Assembly (NCBI GenBank): GCA_035720945.1
Contig: DASTNK010000125.1
Coordinates: 1-40,874, forward strand
DNA: 40,874 nucleotides
Direction of reading: 5' to 3'
Source of the DNA: SCQX01 sp035720945
Lineage (GTDB): Bacteria > Pseudomonadota > Gammaproteobacteria > Burkholderiales > Burkholderiaceae_B
Both the position numbers and the translations under genes were made by a program. Of this stretch, positions 1 to 7,572 are shown piece by piece; position 1 is the first letter of the stretch, and every line of letters starts with the position of its first letter. Under the pieces are notes generated by a model. That model searched no databases and had not been told where the DNA came from. It worked only from the letters and a program-made list of their open reading frames with translations.

Positions 1-1
1 C

Positions 2-889
2 AACATGCAGGAAGGGTCGTTCCGCATGGACGCCAACGTCTCGGTGCGCCCCAGGGGCCAGCAGGAATTCGGCACGCGCAGCGAAATCAAGAACCTGAAC
101 TCGTTCCGCTTTCTCGAGCGCGCCATCCAGTACGAGGTCCGTCGCCAGATCGAACTCATTGAAGACGGCGGCAAGGTGGTGCAGGAAACCCGGCTGTACG
201 ATTCAGACCGGGACGAGACCCGCAGCATGCGCAGCAAGGAAGATGCGCACGATTACCGTTACTTCCCCGATCCCGACCTGCCGCCACTGGTCATCGCGGA
301 CGACTGGGTGCAACGGGTGCGGGCCGCCATGCCCGAACTACCCGCCCAGAAACGCGCCCGATTCGAACATGACCTCGGGCTGTCAGGCTACGACGCGGCA
401 CAGATCACCATGGACCGCGGCACCGCCGACTTCTTCGAACAGACGGCGGCCGGCGTGCCGGCTGGCCAGGCCAAGATCGCGGCCAACTGGGTGCTGGGCG
501 AACTGTCAGCCCTGCTCAACCGCAACGACATCGACATCGCTCGCAGCCCTATCCACCCGGCCACGCTGGCTGCGCTGATCAACCGCATCCTCGACGGCAC
601 CATCTCGAACAAGATCGCGCGCGATGTGTTCGCGGCCATGAGCGAGGGGGAACAGAGGGGTGACCCGGACGCCATCATCGAAGCACGCGGCCTGAGGCAG
701 ATCAGCGACAGCGGGGCCATAGAGGCCATGATCGACGAAGTCCTCGCCGCCCATCCCGCCATCGTTGAAGAGTACCGTGGCGGCAAGCAGAAGGCGTTCA
801 ACTCGCTGGTCGGTCAGATCATGAAAGCGGCCCGCGGCAAGGCCAACCCACAGCAAGTGAACGATCTGCTAAAAAAGAAACTGGACTGA
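2..889 (+). CDS. gatB: Aspartyl/glutamyl-tRNA amidotransferase subunit B, C-terminal part (partial)
   Basis: GatB is the tRNA-binding and kinase subunit of the GatCAB amidotransferase, which converts Glu-tRNA(Gln) and Asp-tRNA(Asn) to the amidated forms in the cytoplasm. The window opens inside the gene: the frame is already open at base 2 and reads NMQEGSFRMDANVSVRP, an internal GatB signature, so the Met at base 5 is not the real start. Downstream are YRYFPDPDLPPL and the C-terminal GatB/YqeY helical domain ending in NDLLKKKLD. About 296 codons are present of a family length near 480. gatC and gatA would be expected to lie just upstream, outside the window. Identification is secure. Confidence 0.97.
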   Translation, partial: NMQEGSFRMDANVSVRPRGQQEFGTRSEIKNLNSFRFLERAIQYEVRRQIELIEDGGKVVQETRLYDSDRDETRSMRSKEDAHDYRYFPDPDLPPLVIADDWVQRVRAAMPELPAQKRARFEHDLGLSGYDAAQITMDRGTADFFEQTAAGVPAGQAKIAANWVLGELSALLNRNDIDIARSPIHPATLAALINRILDGTISNKIARDVFAAMSEGEQRGDPDAIIEARGLRQISDSGAIEAMIDEVLAAHPAIVEEYRGGKQKAFNSLVGQIMKAARGKANPQQVNDLLKKKLD

Positions 890-929
890 TCCCGCTTGCC
901 TGATTTGCGCCCATTCGGCAGCACTGGAT

Positions 930-957
930 CGGGCCGATCCGCCTCCCGTCCGGCCCG
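930..957. terminator. Weak hairpin between gatB and pyrE
   Basis: The 7-bp arms CGGGCCG (930-936) and CGGCCCG (951-957) flank a 14-base loop in the 109-base gap between the convergent stops of gatB and pyrE. There is no T-run, so this is only a plausible bidirectional terminator inferred from its position. Confidence 0.3.
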
Positions 958-998
958 CCCTCCAGGGCGAACCGGGCACGGCCCCGTTCCGCAAGAGG

Positions 999-1673
999 TC
1001 AGACGCCGTATTTGGCGCGGTACGCGGCCACGGCTTCGCGGTGCGCGGCCAGACTGGCGTCGTCTTCGAGCAGCGCCATGATGTCGTCGAGAGAAGCGAT
1101 GCTGACCACCGGCATGTCGTAGGACTGCGACACATCCTGCACGGCGGAATGGGTGGACAACTCGTGATCGGCCCCCGCGCGCTCCATGCGGTCGAGAGCG
1201 ATGAGCACCGCCGCGGGCGTGGCGCCGGCCTGGCGGATGATGCCCACCGATTCGCGCACCGACGTGCCCGCGGTGATCACATCGTCGATGATGACCACTC
1301 GCCCCTTGAGCGGCGCCCCAACCAGCACGCCGCCCTCGCCATGGTCCTTGGCCTCTTTGCGATTGAAGGCGAACGGCACGTCGTGCCCCTTCATGGCGGG
1401 ATGATTGGCCAGCGCGATGGACGTGGCGGTCGACAACGGAATGCCCTTGTAGGCGGGGCCGAACAGCATGTCGAATTCGATGCCGGAATCAACCAGGGCC
1501 TGCGCATAGAAACCCGCCAACCGGCCCACCGAACGCCCGGAGTCGAAAAGCCCCGCATTGAAGAAATAAGGGCTCACCCGCCCCGATTTGACCTTGAACT
1601 GCCCAAAACGCAATACACCCTGATCGAGAGAAAAACGGACGAAATCGGTACGGGAAGTGGCGGGATCAGTCAT
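999..1673 (-). CDS. pyrE: Orotate phosphoribosyltransferase
   Basis: PyrE transfers the phosphoribosyl group of PRPP to orotate, making OMP in de novo pyrimidine synthesis (cytoplasmic). The PRPP-binding motif VVIIDDVITAGTS and the upstream segments GVLRFGQFKVKSGR and PYFFNAGLF are typical of the family. I chose the ATG at 1673 (224 aa), which gives a normal family length. A second in-frame ATG at 1724 would add 17 poorly conserved residues, and neither start has a good Shine-Dalgarno. The gene converges with gatB and is divergent from the DoxX gene. Confidence 0.96.
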   Translation of the reverse strand: MTDPATSRTDFVRFSLDQGVLRFGQFKVKSGRVSPYFFNAGLFDSGRSVGRLAGFYAQALVDSGIEFDMLFGPAYKGIPLSTATSIALANHPAMKGHDVPFAFNRKEAKDHGEGGVLVGAPLKGRVVIIDDVITAGTSVRESVGIIRQAGATPAAVLIALDRMERAGADHELSTHSAVQDVSQSYDMPVVSIASLDDIMALLEDDASLAAHREAVAAYRAKYGV

Positions 1674-1775
1674 GGCGCGACAAGTCGGGGGGCGGATAAT
1701 GGCGAGGCTCACATTATCGTTCATATTTCAAACCGCACCCAACCGTACTATATAAACGGGCGGGCGTGGCCCAAG

Positions 1776-1803
1776 TTGTCATCCCGCGAACGATTCCTAT
1801 ACA
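1776..1803 (+). promoter_or_regulatory. Putative sigma-70 promoter of the DoxX-dioxygenase pair
   Basis: A -35-like TTGTCA (1776-1781) is followed after 16 bases by a -10-like TATACA (1798-1803), about 110 bases before the DoxX start and pointing towards it. Seen by eye only; no transcription data. Confidence 0.45.
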
Positions 1804-1913
1804 CTGTACGCGCGCCAATCGGCGTGCGGCAATCCGGGCCACCCGGCCTGATCGGGCTTGGCGGTTCTTGTTCACTCCTGCAAGCCACCAAATAGAAAGA
1901 GGAAAGGTCCACC

Positions 1914-2330
1914 ATGAAAAGCGATTGTTGCGCCACTTGGGCGCCGCGCATGCTAAGCGTGCTGCGGATCGTCAGCGGTTATCTGTTCCTTCTGCACGGG
2001 GCGACCAAGCTGTTCGTGATGCACGTACCACTGGCCTCGCTCTACGGCGTTGCCGGCGTCATCGAATTCATTGGCGGCATCCTCATCCTGCTTGGCCTGT
2101 TCGGTCGGGTCGCGGCCTTCATCTGCTCGGGCGAGATGGCGTTCGCGTACTTCATGGGCCACGTGGCGGCTAAAGGCCACGTGCTCACCCCCATCAACAA
2201 CGGCGGCGACGCGGCCGTGCTGTTCTGCTTCGTGTTCTTGTACATCGCGGCGGCGGGTCCAGGGCCATGGAGCATCGACCATCTGCGCCACAAGGCCCGA
2301 CACAGCCAGCGTCCTGGTCATCTTATCTAG
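1914..2330 (+). CDS. DoxX family membrane protein
   Basis: A 138-residue protein with about four hydrophobic helices, starting after a short cytoplasmic N-terminus. The DoxX pattern is visible: LRIVSGYLFLLHGATKLF, then GVIEFIGGILILLGLFGR, then a PINNGGDAAVLFCFVFLYIAA segment near the C-terminus. Family members are inner-membrane proteins of mostly unknown biochemical role, linked in various bacteria to quinone or thiol redox chemistry. A strong Shine-Dalgarno (AGAGGAAAGG) precedes the ATG. The dioxygenase gene starts 9 bases after the stop, so the two are probably co-transcribed from the promoter near 1776. Substrate and partner are unknown. Confidence 0.85.
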   Translation: MKSDCCATWAPRMLSVLRIVSGYLFLLHGATKLFVMHVPLASLYGVAGVIEFIGGILILLGLFGRVAAFICSGEMAFAYFMGHVAAKGHVLTPINNGGDAAVLFCFVFLYIAAAGPGPWSIDHLRHKARHSQRPGHLI

Positions 2331-2339
2331 AGCCACATC

Positions 2340-3170
2340 ATGACGTTGCCCGTGTACTTCATCTCCCACGGCGGCGGCCCCTGGCCCTACATGCCCGAGG
2401 CCGCGCGCGGCAATGCCGCGCTGGCGGCTTCGCTGCGCGACATTCCCAGGCAGATCGGCCGACGCCCTTCGGCCATTCTCATGGTTTCGGCCCACTGGGA
2501 AGCGGCGGCATTCACAGTGGCCACCGCATCGCACCCGGGAATGGTGTACGACTACCACGGTTTTCCCGAAAACACCTACCACGTCAATTATCCGGCGCCC
2601 GGGTCGCCGGATTTGGCCCGGCGCGTGTTCGACTGCCTGAACGCGGCCCGGCTACCCGCCGCGCTGGATGACGAACGGGGCTTCGATCACGGCGCCTTCG
2701 TCCCGGCCCACGTCATGTACCCGGAAGCCGACGTGCCCATGGTGCAACTGTCGCTGCATGCCGGCTACGATCCGCGCGAGCATCTGGCGCTGGGCAGGGC
2801 ATTGGCGCCGCTACGCAACGAAGACGTGCTCATCGTCGGCAGCGGCCTGAGCTACCACAATCTGCGCCTGATGGGATCGGCCGGCGCCCTGCCGTCGGCC
2901 CGATTCGACGAGTGGCTGCAGCAAGTCGTCGTCGACGGCCCCGTCGAAGAACGCACCGCGCAGCTCGAACAATGGGCGTCGGCACCATCGGCGCGCCTGG
3001 CGCACCCGCGTGAAGACCACCTCATCCCCCTGATGGTCGCGGTTGGCGCGGCCGAGTCCGAGATCGCGGTCTGCATCTACCATGAAACCACGGCCTTTGG
3101 CGGCATCACGGCATCCAGCTTCCGCTTTGGCTCAACGGGTTCGGCCATCAGCCAGCCGTCAGGGCACTGA
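2340..3170 (+). CDS. LigB/YgiD-type extradiol ring-cleavage dioxygenase
   Basis: This 276-residue protein belongs to the class III extradiol dioxygenase family (LigB fold; 4,5-DOPA dioxygenase, YgiD-like). Members use a non-haem metal to open catechol rings next to the hydroxyls. Candidate metal-binding histidines lie in conserved settings: FISHGGGP (His10), SAHWE (His52), FDHGAF (His117) and a later SYHN. It is a soluble cytoplasmic enzyme by appearance. The gene follows the DoxX gene by 9 bases and the xth start lies 22 bases after its stop, so all three may share a transcript. The natural substrate cannot be read from the sequence; DOPA activity is only the family's reference reaction. Confidence 0.88.
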   Translation: MTLPVYFISHGGGPWPYMPEAARGNAALAASLRDIPRQIGRRPSAILMVSAHWEAAAFTVATASHPGMVYDYHGFPENTYHVNYPAPGSPDLARRVFDCLNAARLPAALDDERGFDHGAFVPAHVMYPEADVPMVQLSLHAGYDPREHLALGRALAPLRNEDVLIVGSGLSYHNLRLMGSAGALPSARFDEWLQQVVVDGPVEERTAQLEQWASAPSARLAHPREDHLIPLMVAVGAAESEIAVCIYHETTAFGGITASSFRFGSTGSAISQPSGH

Positions 3171-3192
3171 CTTCCTCTTTCAAGGATCCGCT

Positions 3193-3981
3193 TTGGTACG
3201 CATCACCTCTCTCAACGCCAACGGCATTCGCTCCGCGTTTCGCAAGGGCCTGCAACCTTGGCTGTCCGGCTACCACCCCGACATCGTCTGCCTGCAGGAA
3301 ATCAAGATCCACGCCGACGATCTGACTGACGAGTTGAGCAACCCGCCTGGCTATCAAGGGCACTTCTGCCATGCCGAAAAAAAGGGCTACAGCGGCGTGG
3401 GACTGTACCTGACACAGCCCGCGCAAACCGTGGCCACCGGCATGGGGTGCCCCGAGTTCGATGCTGAAGGCCGCATCATCCGGGCCGACTATCCCAAGTT
3501 CAGCGTCATCAGCGCGTATCTGCCGTCCGGCACCAGCGGCGACGAACGGCAACAAGCCAAATACCGATTCCTGGACCATTTCGGAGGCTGGCTCGGTCAA
3601 CTCATGAAAGAATGCAAAAAGACCGGGCGCGAATTCGTTCTGTGCGGCGACTGGAACATCGCCCACAAGGAAATCGACCTGAAGAACTGGCGCGGCAACC
3701 AGAAGAACTCCGGGTTTCTGCCCGAAGAACGCGCCTGGCTCACCGAGGTTTTCGACAAACAGGGTTTTATCGATGTGTTCCGCACGCTCAACCCTGAGCC
3801 CGACCAATACACATGGTGGAGCAATCGGGGCCAGGCCTGGGCCAAGAACGTGGGGTGGCGCATCGACTATCATGTCGCCACACCCGGCATCGCCGCCAAA
3901 GCCGTCGGCGCGTCCATCTATAAAGACGAGCGCTTCAGCGACCATGCACCGTTGACGATCGACTACGACACGCGCCTGTAG
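3193..3981 (+). CDS. xth: Exodeoxyribonuclease III
   Basis: An AP endonuclease and 3'-exonuclease of base-excision repair (exonuclease III family, endonuclease/exonuclease/phosphatase fold). Visible motifs are LNANGIRSA at the N-terminus, VCLQEIK (metal-binding Glu), CGDWNIAHKEID and the C-terminal FSDHAPLTIDY with the catalytic His. The start is taken as TTG at 3193 because the N-terminal family motif begins immediately after it and an AAGGA Shine-Dalgarno sits at 3182-3186 with a good spacing. This gives 262 aa. A longer in-frame reading back to 3043 overlaps the dioxygenase gene and is not conserved. The gene converges with the diguanylate cyclase gene across a GC-rich hairpin. Confidence 0.94.
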   Translation: MVRITSLNANGIRSAFRKGLQPWLSGYHPDIVCLQEIKIHADDLTDELSNPPGYQGHFCHAEKKGYSGVGLYLTQPAQTVATGMGCPEFDAEGRIIRADYPKFSVISAYLPSGTSGDERQQAKYRFLDHFGGWLGQLMKECKKTGREFVLCGDWNIAHKEIDLKNWRGNQKNSGFLPEERAWLTEVFDKQGFIDVFRTLNPEPDQYTWWSNRGQAWAKNVGWRIDYHVATPGIAAKAVGASIYKDERFSDHAPLTIDYDTRL

Positions 3982-3989
3982 CGAAACCA

Positions 3990-4020
3990 GGCGAGGGGGC
4001 CTCGCATGGAGCCCCTCGCC
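3990..4020. terminator. Probable bidirectional terminator hairpin between xth and the GGDEF gene
   Basis: A perfect 9-bp stem, GGCGAGGGG (3990-3998) and CCCCTCGCC (4012-4020), with a 13-base loop fills the 63-base gap between two convergent stops. No T-run follows on either strand. Confidence 0.5.
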
Positions 4021-4044
4021 GTGTTGGGCCCATCGCGTGGAATC

Positions 4045-5493
4045 TCAACGGAGCTCGATACAGTCGCGGCCCTTTGCCTTGGCCTCATACAAGGCAGCGT
4101 CGCTTCGGGAAAGCACCGACATCGCATCCGGGTCCGCAGTACCCATGATGGCGATTCCGATGCTCAGCGTGATGGGGATGACATGGCCGCCCTGCTCGAG
4201 TGGTGTCTGCCTCATCCTGCCTTGCAGGCGCCGTGCGAAGCCCGACGCCTCGGCGAGATCGGTTGCCCGCAGCATGATCGCGAACTCCTCACCGCCGACG
4301 CGACCTGCGACATCGCTCTTTCGCAAGTGCGTCTGCAAGATTCCGGAAAAATGCTGGAGCGCCACGTCACCCGTCACGTGCCCCCAACGATCGTTGATGC
4401 CCTTGAAGTGGTCCAGATCACACATCAGCACTGCCGCCGGTTTGCCGTTCTCGCGCTTGATTCGCTCAAGTTCGGCATCGATCTGTTGCATGAAACAGCG
4501 TCGATTGGGCAGCTTCGTCAGACCGTCGAGCAGCGCCAATTCACGTAATTCGTCTTCCATGGTGTGACGCTCGGTCACGTCTGTGATGAAGCCATGCCAC
4601 AGGACGCGGCCGTCCGCTTGGCGTCTGGGGCGGGCGACCCCCTGCCGCCAACGCAGCCCCTGTCGCGGCAGGACGACTCGATATTCCAAGTGCCAGGGCG
4701 TCAGATCGCGCGCGGAATCATCAAGCGAGGCGTGATAGGCGGCCAAATCGTCGGGGTGGATAAGAGCGTCCAACAGACAGGCATCCGTCATCACCTGTGA
4801 CGGTTCGAGTTCATAGATGTCCTGGATGCCCGCACTCGCGTATGGGAAACAGGTCTTGCCATCGGGCAATCGTTGATACTGAAACACCAGCCCAGGGACT
4901 TCGTCCGTCAGGCTGGTGAGCAGCTCCGCGGTTTGCCGCAACCGATCGGACATATCACGCATGGCGGTGATGTCGGTCGTGGTGCCGATCATGCGCAACG
5001 CCTGGCCGTTACCGTCGCGCTGCACCACCTGGCCACGGCTCGATACCCACTTGTAAGAGCCATCCTTGCAGCGCAGGCGATGTTCCACTTCGTAAACAGG
5101 TGTCTTCTGGTCAAAATGCGCTTGCATCGACGCACGCACATACGACAGATCATCCGGGTGGACACGAGTATAGCTTTCGGTCAGTTGGTCACCGATCTCG
5201 TTCTCCGCATAGCCAAGCAATGCCTTCCAGCCAGCGGAATAATGGATCCTGTCGTTGAGGACGTCACGATCCCAGATACCTGTGTTACTGCCAGCGATAG
5301 CCAACGCCATCCTGCGTTCACTGTCGCGCAGCGCCTCCAGGTCGTCCCGCAGTCCCGCCCCGGTCAGTTCATGCTTGATAACGGCGGAGGGTTCCGGGCG
5401 GAAATCCTGTGTGACCAACCCGGCCTCGAACGGCGCGCTCGACCAGGCGTCGTCGAAAGCCTCTGTGTCCGGGTGGTCGGTGCGGGATTTCAT
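4045..5493 (-). CDS. PAS-PAS-GGDEF diguanylate cyclase
   Basis: A predicted cytoplasmic enzyme making cyclic di-GMP from two GTP. Order in the 482-residue form: a first PAS domain (roughly residues 55-185, with GIWDRDVLNDRIHYS and the PAC-type end MIGTTTDIT), a second PAS/PAC-like domain (about 190-310, ending GFITDVTERH), then a GGDEF domain to the C-terminus. The active-site loop is GGEEF, and RKSD five residues upstream is a product-inhibition I-site. There is no EAL or HD-GYP domain and no membrane segment, so the PAS domains presumably sense a soluble ligand or cofactor. The start is uncertain: ATG at 5493 is used; a TTG at 5553 would add 20 residues and has an AAGG-type ribosome site. 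Confidence 0.92.
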   Translation of the reverse strand: MKSRTDHPDTEAFDDAWSSAPFEAGLVTQDFRPEPSAVIKHELTGAGLRDDLEALRDSERRMALAIAGSNTGIWDRDVLNDRIHYSAGWKALLGYAENEIGDQLTESYTRVHPDDLSYVRASMQAHFDQKTPVYEVEHRLRCKDGSYKWVSSRGQVVQRDGNGQALRMIGTTTDITAMRDMSDRLRQTAELLTSLTDEVPGLVFQYQRLPDGKTCFPYASAGIQDIYELEPSQVMTDACLLDALIHPDDLAAYHASLDDSARDLTPWHLEYRVVLPRQGLRWRQGVARPRRQADGRVLWHGFITDVTERHTMEDELRELALLDGLTKLPNRRCFMQQIDAELERIKRENGKPAAVLMCDLDHFKGINDRWGHVTGDVALQHFSGILQTHLRKSDVAGRVGGEEFAIMLRATDLAEASGFARRLQGRMRQTPLEQGGHVIPITLSIGIAIMGTADPDAMSVLSRSDAALYEAKAKGRDCIELR

Positions 5494-5599
5494 TGTCGGG
5501 GGCTCAAGAATCGAATCCGACGCTGGCCCAACCACGGGCAGGCCTTGACGCAAGAATCGTCTGCCTTCGGAATCGAAACTATCCGGAAACTGTGATCAT

Positions 5600-5624
5600 C
5601 AACATTTTACAATATGTTGCGCAA
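5600..5624 (-). promoter_or_regulatory. AT-rich inverted repeats upstream of the diguanylate cyclase gene
   Basis: CAACAT (5600-5605) and ATGTTG (5614-5619) form a perfect 6-bp inverted repeat, and the self-complementary TTGCGCAA lies at 5617-5624. The surrounding tract is AT-rich against a GC-rich background and sits about 110 bases upstream of the cyclase ATG. A promoter or operator is inferred; no regulator is recognised. Confidence 0.3.
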
Positions 5625-5682
5625 TATTTATACCATTCCGCAGCGCGATGATCGGGATTGGCCCACGGCGGGGAATGCTGTG

Positions 5683-6885
5683 TCAGGCGACGCCGAGGCT
5701 CTCCAGGCCACGGATCTCCTTGCGGCGCCACCATAGCAACACCAAACCAGGCACTCCGATGAAAACCGTGAACATGAAAAACGTCGGCCACCCAAGATGT
5801 TCGACCAGCGGAGGGGTAAGTGGCCCGGCCAGGTAGGTGCGCCCGACCGCCGACAACGCAGAGAGCAACGCGAACTGCGTGGCGGAAAACTCGTGGTTGC
5901 ACAGCGCCATCAGCAAGGCCACGAACGCCGCCGTGCCCAGCCCACCGCATAGGTTCTCCACTGCGACAACCACCGCCATGGAGTACAGGTGTGGCGGTGT
6001 CACCGCCAGCACCCAATAGCCGAAATTGGATATCGCCTGGAAAATACCGAACAACATCAGCGACCGGTACAAACCCAGACGCGCCATGAGGGATCCACCC
6101 ACCAGCGCCCCGATGATGGTCGCGGCCAGGCCGAAGATCTTGTTCACCGTGCCCACTTCGGCCAGGCTGAAGCCCGTGCCGCGCAGCAAGAACGTGGTGG
6201 ACAGCGCACCCGCGAACGCATCGCCCAGCTTATACAGGACGATCAGGGCGAGGATGGTCCACGCCCCCGGCCGCCGGAAGAACTCCGCCAGAGGCTCGAC
6301 CACCGCGATGGCCAGCGTCTTGGGTTCGGCGCAGCGCTCTTCTGGCTCAGGCGCAAGCCACGAGGCAATGGCGCACAAAGCCATCAGAGCCCCCATCAGG
6401 AAATAGGTATTGCTCCAACCCAGCCACTCGCCCGCCAGGACCAATGCCAGCCCGCCTGAGACGATCATAGCCAGCCGGTAACCCAGAACCTGCAACGCCG
6501 CGCCCGCGGCAAGCTCATGTTTGCGCAGGACGTCGGTGCTGTATGCGTTGAACGCGATATCCTGGGTCGCCGACAAAAACGCGACCAATACGGCCAGCGC
6601 GGCCAGCGCGCCCAAATCATGCGCCGGCGACATCACCCCCATGGCCGCGATACCCAGAGCCAGCAGGATCTGCGTGCAGAACATCCAGCCGCGGCGGCGA
6701 CCGAACAGTGGTGGCGCGTAACGGTCCACCAGCGGCGCCCACAGAAATTTCAGCGTGTAGGCGGAACCAACGAGAGTCAGAAAACCGATGTCCTGCAAAG
6801 ACACCTTGGACACCGTGGCCCAGGCCTGCAACGTGCCGCTCGTCAATGCCAGCGGCAGCCCGCTGGCGAATCCCAGCACCAGCAA
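5683..6885 (-). CDS. ampG: AmpG-type muropeptide permease (MFS)
   Basis: An inner-membrane major-facilitator protein related to AmpG, which imports GlcNAc-anhydroMurNAc muropeptides for cell-wall recycling. The N-terminal block LGFASGLPLALTSGTLQAW closely matches E. coli AmpG as I recall it, followed by FLWAPLVDRY, FGRRRGWM, SATQDIAFNAYSTD and LGYRLAMIVSGG. The open frame gives 400 residues, clearly shorter than E. coli AmpG (about 490). The first usual start codon is TTG at 6885, directly in front of the conserved helix. The frame is open 16 codons further up, to the metW stop, and those codons resemble the AmpG N-terminus (VYASPRV), so the true start may be an ATC near 6933. The gene follows metW closely. 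Confidence 0.85.
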   Translation of the reverse strand: MLVLGFASGLPLALTSGTLQAWATVSKVSLQDIGFLTLVGSAYTLKFLWAPLVDRYAPPLFGRRRGWMFCTQILLALGIAAMGVMSPAHDLGALAALAVLVAFLSATQDIAFNAYSTDVLRKHELAAGAALQVLGYRLAMIVSGGLALVLAGEWLGWSNTYFLMGALMALCAIASWLAPEPEERCAEPKTLAIAVVEPLAEFFRRPGAWTILALIVLYKLGDAFAGALSTTFLLRGTGFSLAEVGTVNKIFGLAATIIGALVGGSLMARLGLYRSLMLFGIFQAISNFGYWVLAVTPPHLYSMAVVVAVENLCGGLGTAAFVALLMALCNHEFSATQFALLSALSAVGRTYLAGPLTPPLVEHLGWPTFFMFTVFIGVPGLVLLWWRRKEIRGLESLGVA

Positions 6886-6933
6886 CGGTGTGACGCGGGG
6901 GCTGGCATAAACGTTGGCGGATGACCCGATGAT

Positions 6934-7572
6934 CTACTCCTGGGATGGCGACGGATGCTGGTTCGATTCGAACCGGTAAACCGCAAGCGTACTACGCCAC
7001 CCCGGCAGGAAGGAAACTTCCTTGTGCGTATTGAACGTGGCCAGGTCGGTGATGCGCAGCCCCAGCGACACCGCCAGACGCTCGAAATCCCTGAGTGTGC
7101 ACAGGTGGATATTGGGTGTGTCGTACCACTGATACGGCATTTCGCCGGTGACCGGCATACGGCCCCGCAGGATGGACCAGCCATGCGGCCAGTAGCCGAA
7201 GTTGGGGAACGACACGATGCCGAAACGCGCGACACGCGCCATTTCCCGCAGTATGTGCTCGGTACGATGCATGGATTGCAGGGTTTGCGACAGCACCACT
7301 GTGTCGAACTGCTGATCGTCGAACAGTGCCAGCCCCTCTTCCAGGTTCTGCTGGATCACCGACACACCCCGGCGCACTGACGCGATGACGTGGTCGTCGT
7401 CGAGTTCCACCCCCGCGCCGGTCACGCGTTTTTCGTCACGCAGGTGGGCGAGCAATGCGCCATCGCCACAGCCCAGGTCGAGGACACGGCTACCCGATGC
7501 GATCCAGCCGGCGATGCGGACAAGATCCAGGCGCAGGGCATGACCCGGCCCGGCGAGTGGCGTCTCGATCAT
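6934..7572 (-). CDS. metW: Methionine biosynthesis protein MetW
   Basis: A 212-residue class I SAM-dependent methyltransferase-fold protein. VLDLGCGDGALLAHL is the SAM-binding motif I, and FPNFGYWPHGWSILRGRMPVT followed by WYDTPNIHLCTLRDFE is characteristic of MetW. In proteobacteria MetW is encoded next to metX and is needed for, or supports, homoserine acylation in methionine synthesis; a direct methyl acceptor is not firmly established. The ATG at 7572 overlaps the metX stop as ATGA, indicating translational coupling. The ampG frame follows directly after the metW stop. Confidence 0.94.
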   Translation of the reverse strand: MIETPLAGPGHALRLDLVRIAGWIASGSRVLDLGCGDGALLAHLRDEKRVTGAGVELDDDHVIASVRRGVSVIQQNLEEGLALFDDQQFDTVVLSQTLQSMHRTEHILREMARVARFGIVSFPNFGYWPHGWSILRGRMPVTGEMPYQWYDTPNIHLCTLRDFERLAVSLGLRITDLATFNTHKEVSFLPGWRSTLAVYRFESNQHPSPSQE

